NCBI GenBank assembly: GCA_947474995.1
Contig: CANJNJ010000002.1
Span: 1-64,000, forward strand
DNA from: Opitutaceae bacterium
GTDB lineage: Bacteria; Verrucomicrobiota; Verrucomicrobiia; Opitutales; Opitutaceae
Direction: 5' to 3'
DNA length: 64,000 bases
A model generated the notes under the pieces. It did not search any database, was not told the origin of the DNA, and saw nothing but the letters and a program-made list of their open reading frames with translations. The position numbers and the translations under genes are program-made. Positions 59,803-64,000 of the stretch are shown piece by piece. Positions within the stretch are counted from its first letter, which is position 1, and every line of letters starts with the position of its first letter.

Positions 59803-59875
59803 CAACCCCCCGATCAGATTCACCCGACGTTGACCGGCGCAAGTTCACCCGTTTGTCTCTCCTTACCGCTGTCCG

Positions 59876-60355
59876 ATGGCCGCAAAAAAAACCGCCGACG
59901 CCTGGTTCGCCGAATACGGCGAGAGCCACCAGAACCGCACCAACGAACTCATTCATTGGATCTGTGTGCCGGTGATTTTTTTCTCCGTGATGGGGTTCAC
60001 GTGGATGATTCCAACTCCCGAATCGTGGCTGGAACTGGTCCCGTGGTTTAACTGGACCCTCGTCGCCATCGTGCTCACGAGTATTTTCTATCTGCGGCTC
60101 TCACCCGCGTTGAGCGCCGGCATGCTTTTCTTCATGGCGCTCTGCTATTCGATCATCGTCGCGCTCGACATCTTCGCGCCGTGGCCCGTGGGGAAAATTT
60201 GCGCGGTCGCCTTTGTCGTCGCCTGGTTGGGCCAGTTCATCGGCCACAAGATCGAGGGGAAGAAGCCTTCGTTTTTTCACGACGTGCTCTTTCTCCTGAT
60301 TGGACCGGCCTGGTTGATGAGCTTCGTCTACAAGAAGGCCGGGATGAAATACTGA
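59876..60355 (+). CDS. Mpo1/DUF962 family membrane protein
   Basis: 159 residues. TADAWFAEYGESHQNRTNE at the N-terminus and HKIEGKKPSFFHDVLFLLIG near the C-terminus are the DUF962 signature, with four hydrophobic helices. The yeast relative Mpo1 is a 2-hydroxy fatty acid dioxygenase; bacterial function is untested. It lies in the same direction after the acyltransferase gene. Confidence 0.88.
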   Translation: MAAKKTADAWFAEYGESHQNRTNELIHWICVPVIFFSVMGFTWMIPTPESWLELVPWFNWTLVAIVLTSIFYLRLSPALSAGMLFFMALCYSIIVALDIFAPWPVGKICAVAFVVAWLGQFIGHKIEGKKPSFFHDVLFLLIGPAWLMSFVYKKAGMKY

Positions 60356-60358
60356 GGC

Positions 60359-60386
60359 CTGGGTTTCCCGCGAGCGGGAAACCCAG
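60359..60386. terminator. terminator-type hairpin between convergent genes
   Basis: CTGGGTTTCCC (60359-60369) pairs perfectly with GGGAAACCCAG (60376-60386), loop GCGAGC, directly after the Mpo1-like stop. Confidence 0.65.
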
Positions 60387-60389
60387 CTA

Positions 60390-60410
60390 GGGCCGGTCGC
60401 AGACCGGCCC
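60390..60410. terminator. second hairpin between convergent genes
   Basis: GGGCCGGTC (60390-60398) pairs perfectly with GACCGGCCC (60402-60410) with a 3-base loop, next to the Do-protease stop at 60411. Confidence 0.6.
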
Positions 60411-61991
60411 TCACTTCTTCGATTCGTCGATGACGAGATAGCGGGTCCGGCCTTCGCGCCAAATCAGGAGCATGACCTTCGGCCCCTTGATTTCCTCGCT
60501 CAGTTTGACCGCCTGCTCGGAATTCGCGACCGGGCGGCGGTCGAGTTCGAGAATCACGTCGCCCTCGCGCAAACCCTGTTTCGCGGACGGGCAGTCCTCA
60601 TCGAGGCTGGTAATCACGACGCCCTTGATCCGCGCCGGCAGTTGGATCTGCTGGCGGACCTCGGCGGAGATATCGTCGATGTGCACCCCGTTTAACACGC
60701 CCTCATCCTTGGCTCCGCTCCGGTCGTCGCTCGCGACGGTTTGGGTCGGGCGGCGGCCGAGCTTCACGTTGGCCGTGGCCACCTTGCCGTCCCGCAAGTA
60801 CCCGATCGTCACCGACGTCTCGGGGGCGAGTTGCGTCACGGTGTTGGTCACATGGCGACCGTCGCGAATTTCCGTCTCGTTGACCTTGGTGATGACATCG
60901 CCGGCCTGGAGCCCGGCCTTATCCGCCGGACTGTCTGCCTCGACTTCGCTAATCAACGCGCCTTTTTCGGTGTGAAACTGGGACGTCAATTCATCGGTCA
61001 GGTCCTGCAGACGCACGCCGAGGAAGCCGCGCTCCACCTTGCCGGTGTTGACGATTTGTTCGGCGATGTTGCGCGCCAGATTGATCGGGATCGCGAAGCC
61101 GACCCCCGCGAAGCCACCGCTGCGGCTGAGAATCGCGGTATTGATGCCCACGAGCCGGCCCTGGGTGTCGAGCAGCGCGCCGCCGGAATTGCCGGGATTG
61201 ATGGCGGCGTCGGTCTGGACAAAATCCTCGAAGTCCTCGATCCCCACCCCGCGGCCAAGCGCGCTCACGATGCCGCGGCTCACCGACTGGCCGACGCCAA
61301 ACGGATTGCCGATCGCGAGCACCACGTCGCCGACCTGCAGTTGTTCGCTGTCGCCGAAGGTCGCGGGTGACATCCCCGCCGCCTCGATCTTCAACACCGC
61401 GAGGTCGGCGCCCGCGTCGCGGCCCACCACCTTCGCGTCGTACCGCTTGTTGGAATCGCCGATCGAGACCTTCACCTCGTCCGCCCCGTCGACGATGTGG
61501 TTGTTCGTCAAAATATATCCGTCCGCGGTAATCACGACGCCCGAGCCCAGCCCCTCCTGCGTGCGATCCGGCAGGCGCGTCTCGGGCGCGCGACCCTTGC
61601 GGGAGTTGCCGTCCTTGCGCGGGGTCCCGTCCTTGCGCGCACTGCCGTCGTTGCCGGGGAGGCCGGGGTTTCCCGGATTTTCGAAGAACCGCCGCAGCGC
61701 CGGGTCATTGAGGAACGGCGAGAGATCACGGCCTTTGACCGTCTTGCTCGAATAGACATACACCACGCTCGCCGCCGTCTTTTTGACGATCGGGGCGTAG
61801 CTCACGCGGTCGGGGGCCTCGCGATTGATGGGCTTCCGATCGACGGTCAGCTTCAGCGGCGGCTTTTTTTCCGTGGCGGCGCCGGCCTTTTCGTCCGCCG
61901 CCCGGAGGGCGACGCCAGCGGTGCCGGCCAGCGCGAGCGCCATCGCGGCGGTGAGGAGAAAGGAAGGGGAGGACAGGAGCCGTTTATTCAT
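60411..61991 (-). CDS. Do/DegQ family periplasmic serine protease
   Basis: 526 residues. Signal peptide (SFLLTAAMALALAGTAGVAL). Trypsin-like domain with catalytic His165 (TNNHIVDG), Asp196 (DLAVLKI) and Ser269 (NPGNSGG), and two PDZ domains (about 320-405 and 430-520). An insert near 110-140 has the repeated RKDGTPRKDGNSRKG, absent in E. coli DegQ. It clears misfolded exported proteins and may signal envelope stress. Start ATG 61989-61991; 13 upstream codons are open. Confidence 0.92.
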   Translation of the reverse strand: MNKRLLSSPSFLLTAAMALALAGTAGVALRAADEKAGAATEKKPPLKLTVDRKPINREAPDRVSYAPIVKKTAASVVYVYSSKTVKGRDLSPFLNDPALRRFFENPGNPGLPGNDGSARKDGTPRKDGNSRKGRAPETRLPDRTQEGLGSGVVITADGYILTNNHIVDGADEVKVSIGDSNKRYDAKVVGRDAGADLAVLKIEAAGMSPATFGDSEQLQVGDVVLAIGNPFGVGQSVSRGIVSALGRGVGIEDFEDFVQTDAAINPGNSGGALLDTQGRLVGINTAILSRSGGFAGVGFAIPINLARNIAEQIVNTGKVERGFLGVRLQDLTDELTSQFHTEKGALISEVEADSPADKAGLQAGDVITKVNETEIRDGRHVTNTVTQLAPETSVTIGYLRDGKVATANVKLGRRPTQTVASDDRSGAKDEGVLNGVHIDDISAEVRQQIQLPARIKGVVITSLDEDCPSAKQGLREGDVILELDRRPVANSEQAVKLSEEIKGPKVMLLIWREGRTRYLVIDESKK

Positions 61992-62233
61992 AGCAAAGAG
62001 AGGGGCGGCACGGTTTCGCGGCCGGGGCACAAGACCCGGCCAACGAACCGCGCCGCAGGTAACGTTGACGTATTCGGATGCGACTAGTTCCGGATTCGTT
62101 TACGCCGTTGCCGGGGAAAAGCAAATCCTCGCCGGGGTTTGCCCGGGAGACCGGGCAAACCTCAGCCGGCGGCGCTTGGTCGTGGGCGGGCGCTCCGGGC
62201 GCAGCCGGGTTGAATCGGCCTCTTAGCCGGACT

Positions 62234-62402
62234 CGTGCAGTTGAAAGTTGAAAGCGATGAACGCCGGGGTGAAATCGCTCCTTTAGGGCTGGGTTCCAGG
62301 CAAACGGATCCGTGACTCCCTTTTCGCGGCCTACACCGCAGTTAATTTTTTGCCTGCTCTCGCTTTCAACTTTCAACTCTCAACTGAATTTTCCCGGCTT
62401 AG
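62234..62402. repeat. dispersed repeat family 3, copy C
   Basis: Same ends and interior as copies A and B, slightly shorter (169 bases, with one internal GTTGAGAAC segment missing). Confidence 0.9.
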
Positions 62403-62457
62403 TTCTCACGGTCGCCCCGGCCGCGCACGGAGTGCCCAGCCCACCTTTCAGCCCCTC

Positions 62458-62580
62458 TCACTTCGCGCCCGCGTCTTGGCCCTTCCGAAGGTGTTTCCGA
62501 ATCCGGCTGAGCTTCGCCTGCTGGTCAGGCGTCAGGCTGGTGTCGGCGCGGAGGGCTTTGACGGCGCCGCCGCGACCGGT
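62458..62580 (-). pseudogene. 3' remnant of a small helical protein gene
   Basis: Forty codons after an in-frame stop end ALRADTSLTPDQQAKLSRIR, then KHLRKGQDAGAK and stop. The pattern suits the C-terminus of a verrucomicrobial LTxxQ-type protein. The upstream part is missing. Confidence 0.35.
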
Positions 62581-62661
62581 TTACGCCGCTTCAGGGCGAA
62601 TCAGACTGTCCGCCAGCCGGGCCCATTGACTCGCCAATCGGGAAGGGCGGACAATCTCCCT

Positions 62662-64000
62662 ATGCCTTGGCTAATGCCCCTTGCCTTGTTGCTCCTGCTG
62701 GCGGTCACGCCTGGGTTCGCCGCTGATTTCGTCGTGGTCAAAGGCGGCACGTTGCGCCCCGGGATCCGGCTCGATGATTTCGAGATGCTCGACCACCCGA
62801 TCACGAACGCCGAATACAAGGCGTTCGTCGACGACGCAAAGTACCCGCCGCCGCCCTACTGGGAAAAAGGCCGCATTCCCGCCGGCCTGGAAAACCATCC
62901 GGTGGTTTTCGTCAGCCGCTACAACGACGTCCGGGCCTACACCAACTGGCGGACAAAAAAGGAGGGCCGCATTTACCGGCTGCCCACTTCCTCCGAGTTC
63001 GAATACGCCGCCCGGGCGGGCCGCACGGACATCAAGTTCCCCTGGGGCAACGAGGCGCCCGCCGGCCGCGCCAACTTTTCCGAGAAGGGCGAGCGCGACA
63101 TCAGCATCTGGCGACAGCGGCTGCAGCCGGTGAAGAAATTCGCCGCCAATCCGTGGGGGCTCTACGACATGGCGGGCAACGTCCACCAGATGATCGACCA
63201 GTATCCCGACGTGACGCTGGGCGGATTCGTGTTCCGCATCACCTCGCCGGATGATCGCGAAGGCTGGGCCATGGGCGGCTCGTGGGCCCGCACCGCGTAC
63301 TACATGGAACTGGGCAACAGCGCCTATCAGCTCGAGGGCATCCGCCACGCCGACCTCGGTTTCCGCGTCGTGCGCGAACCCGCCGGCACAACTCATTTCC
63401 ACCGGCAGAACCGGCGCCTCGTCGCGGCCTCCGCCGGCGACCGGAAGGCCTTCCTCAGCTGGAATCTCCTTCCCGACGATCCGAAGACCGTCGGCTTCCA
63501 CGTCTACCGCACCCAATACCGCCACGCCGCCGGAGAGCGTATCACGAGCGCACCCATCACCGATTCGACCAACTTCATCGATCTGTCCCCGCCCGGCCCG
63601 CGCCCGGTGCAGCACACGCGCGGCGAAGGCCCCGATCAACCCGATGGCGAAACGCGCGCTTATTACCGCGTGCGCGCCGTTGCCGCCGACGGCAAGGAAG
63701 GTCCGCCTTCCGAATGGGCGGGGCTCGAACCGACCGAGAAAGCCAGCGGGAAAATCGCGAGCTTTACCCCCAATGTGAAGATCGGCGGCTTCACCGCCGC
63801 GTTCGGCGACATCGATGGCGACGGCGTGACCGACGCCGTTTTCCGGCTCGATAACGGCATCAACGAGCGCTCGGTTGACCCGGGCATCCCCGTCGAAATC
63901 GAGGCGATCACGAGCTACGGCAAGAGCATCTGGCGCCGCCCGCTGGTGTGGCACGCCCAGTGTTTCGGCAGCCACAACAACAGCCCCGTCCTCCTCTACG
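62662..64000 (+). CDS. secreted FGE-fold + FN3 + PL11-like protein (3' end outside window)
   Basis: 446 codons to the window edge, in frame. Signal peptide (PWLMPLALLLLLAVTPGFAA). Residues about 22-245 are a formylglycine-generating-enzyme-type fold (RLPTSSEFEYAARAGRTD, NPWGLYDMAGNVHQ, AMGGSWART, LGFRVVRE), but the catalytic cysteines of real FGEs are absent. An FN3-like segment follows (KAFLSWNLLPDDPKTVGFHV, about 268-287). From about 370 (AAFGDIDGDGVTDAVFRLDN) it resembles the PL11 rhamnogalacturonan lyase/FG-GAP propeller. It probably binds or cleaves pectin outside the cell. Confidence 0.8.
   Translation, partial: MPWLMPLALLLLLAVTPGFAADFVVVKGGTLRPGIRLDDFEMLDHPITNAEYKAFVDDAKYPPPPYWEKGRIPAGLENHPVVFVSRYNDVRAYTNWRTKKEGRIYRLPTSSEFEYAARAGRTDIKFPWGNEAPAGRANFSEKGERDISIWRQRLQPVKKFAANPWGLYDMAGNVHQMIDQYPDVTLGGFVFRITSPDDREGWAMGGSWARTAYYMELGNSAYQLEGIRHADLGFRVVREPAGTTHFHRQNRRLVAASAGDRKAFLSWNLLPDDPKTVGFHVYRTQYRHAAGERITSAPITDSTNFIDLSPPGPRPVQHTRGEGPDQPDGETRAYYRVRAVAADGKEGPPSEWAGLEPTEKASGKIASFTPNVKIGGFTAAFGDIDGDGVTDAVFRLDNGINERSVDPGIPVEIEAITSYGKSIWRRPLVWHAQCFGSHNNSPVLLY

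Larger units (their letters stand above)
61992..62661. other. 670-base gap with a repeat and a gene remnant
   Basis: Upstream of the Do protease: a hairpin-rich strip (GCCCGGGAGACCGGGCAAAC near 62140), family 3 copy C (62234-62402), a GGCCGCGCACGGAG arm (about 62417) and a short minus-strand remnant (62458-62580). No intact gene. Confidence 0.6.

Overview
This window is a chromosomal segment of a high-GC Gram-negative bacterium. The gene content fits Verrucomicrobia, probably Opitutaceae: a PVC-type membrane-bound dehydrogenase with a C-terminal cytochrome c, a huge Delta-60 repeat protein, sialate O-acetylesterase, Gfo/Idh/MocA proteins with export signals, a XylR-type AraC regulator, a DUF2293 protein, and many short dispersed repeats. 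This assignment is inferred from gene content; there is no rRNA or marker alignment.

Layout. 1-6.9 kb: end of an RRM RNA-binding protein, cinA and uvrC (divergent), a sulfatase, a DUF1016-thermonuclease fusion and a DUF2293 protein. 7-8.6 kb: a decayed stretch with a broken GH105 hydrolase and a radical SAM fragment. 8.7-19.1 kb: Dam methylase, two exported sugar-related proteins and the 2050-residue Delta-60 protein. 19.5-26.6 kb: peroxiredoxin, a kinase-like hypothetical, a minus-strand sugar cluster (nucleotidyltransferase, PIG-L deacetylase, IolB, SDR) and a HutF-like amidohydrolase. 26.7-31.8 kb: a type IV pilus or type II secretion-like operon (three prepilin-like proteins, then PilM/N/O/P-like proteins) with no secretin. 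32-38.5 kb: a nucleotidyltransferase-GHMP kinase fusion, a site-2 protease, a GreB-like factor, a GDPD-like protein, an exported methyltransferase and an IlvD/Edd dehydratase. 38.9-41.8 kb: small hypotheticals and an M20 peptidase between copies of a terminal-inverted-repeat element. 42-46.4 kb: three AT-richer genes for exported proteins (secretin-like, zinc phospholipase C-like, permuted papain-like) next to a CAU-anticodon tRNA whose 3' end is partly duplicated. 47.4-64 kb: PAS protein, enolase-superfamily enzyme, cytochrome-dehydrogenase, TonB receptor, glyoxalase, XylR-type regulator, acyltransferase-like membrane protein, Mpo1-like protein, a Do-type protease, and a secreted FGE-fold/FN3/lyase-like protein cut by the window end.

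How it fits together. The sulfatase, sialate esterase, broken GH105, IolB/SDR cluster, sugar-acid dehydratase, TonB receptor and PL11-like protein point to growth on complex, acylated or sulfated plant and algal polysaccharides. At least four dispersed repeat families sit between genes, mostly at 3' ends. The strongest candidates for something new are the tRNA-adjacent cassette of exported enzymes with an orphan secretin-like protein, the DUF1016-thermonuclease fusion, and the two element families with inverted-repeat ends.
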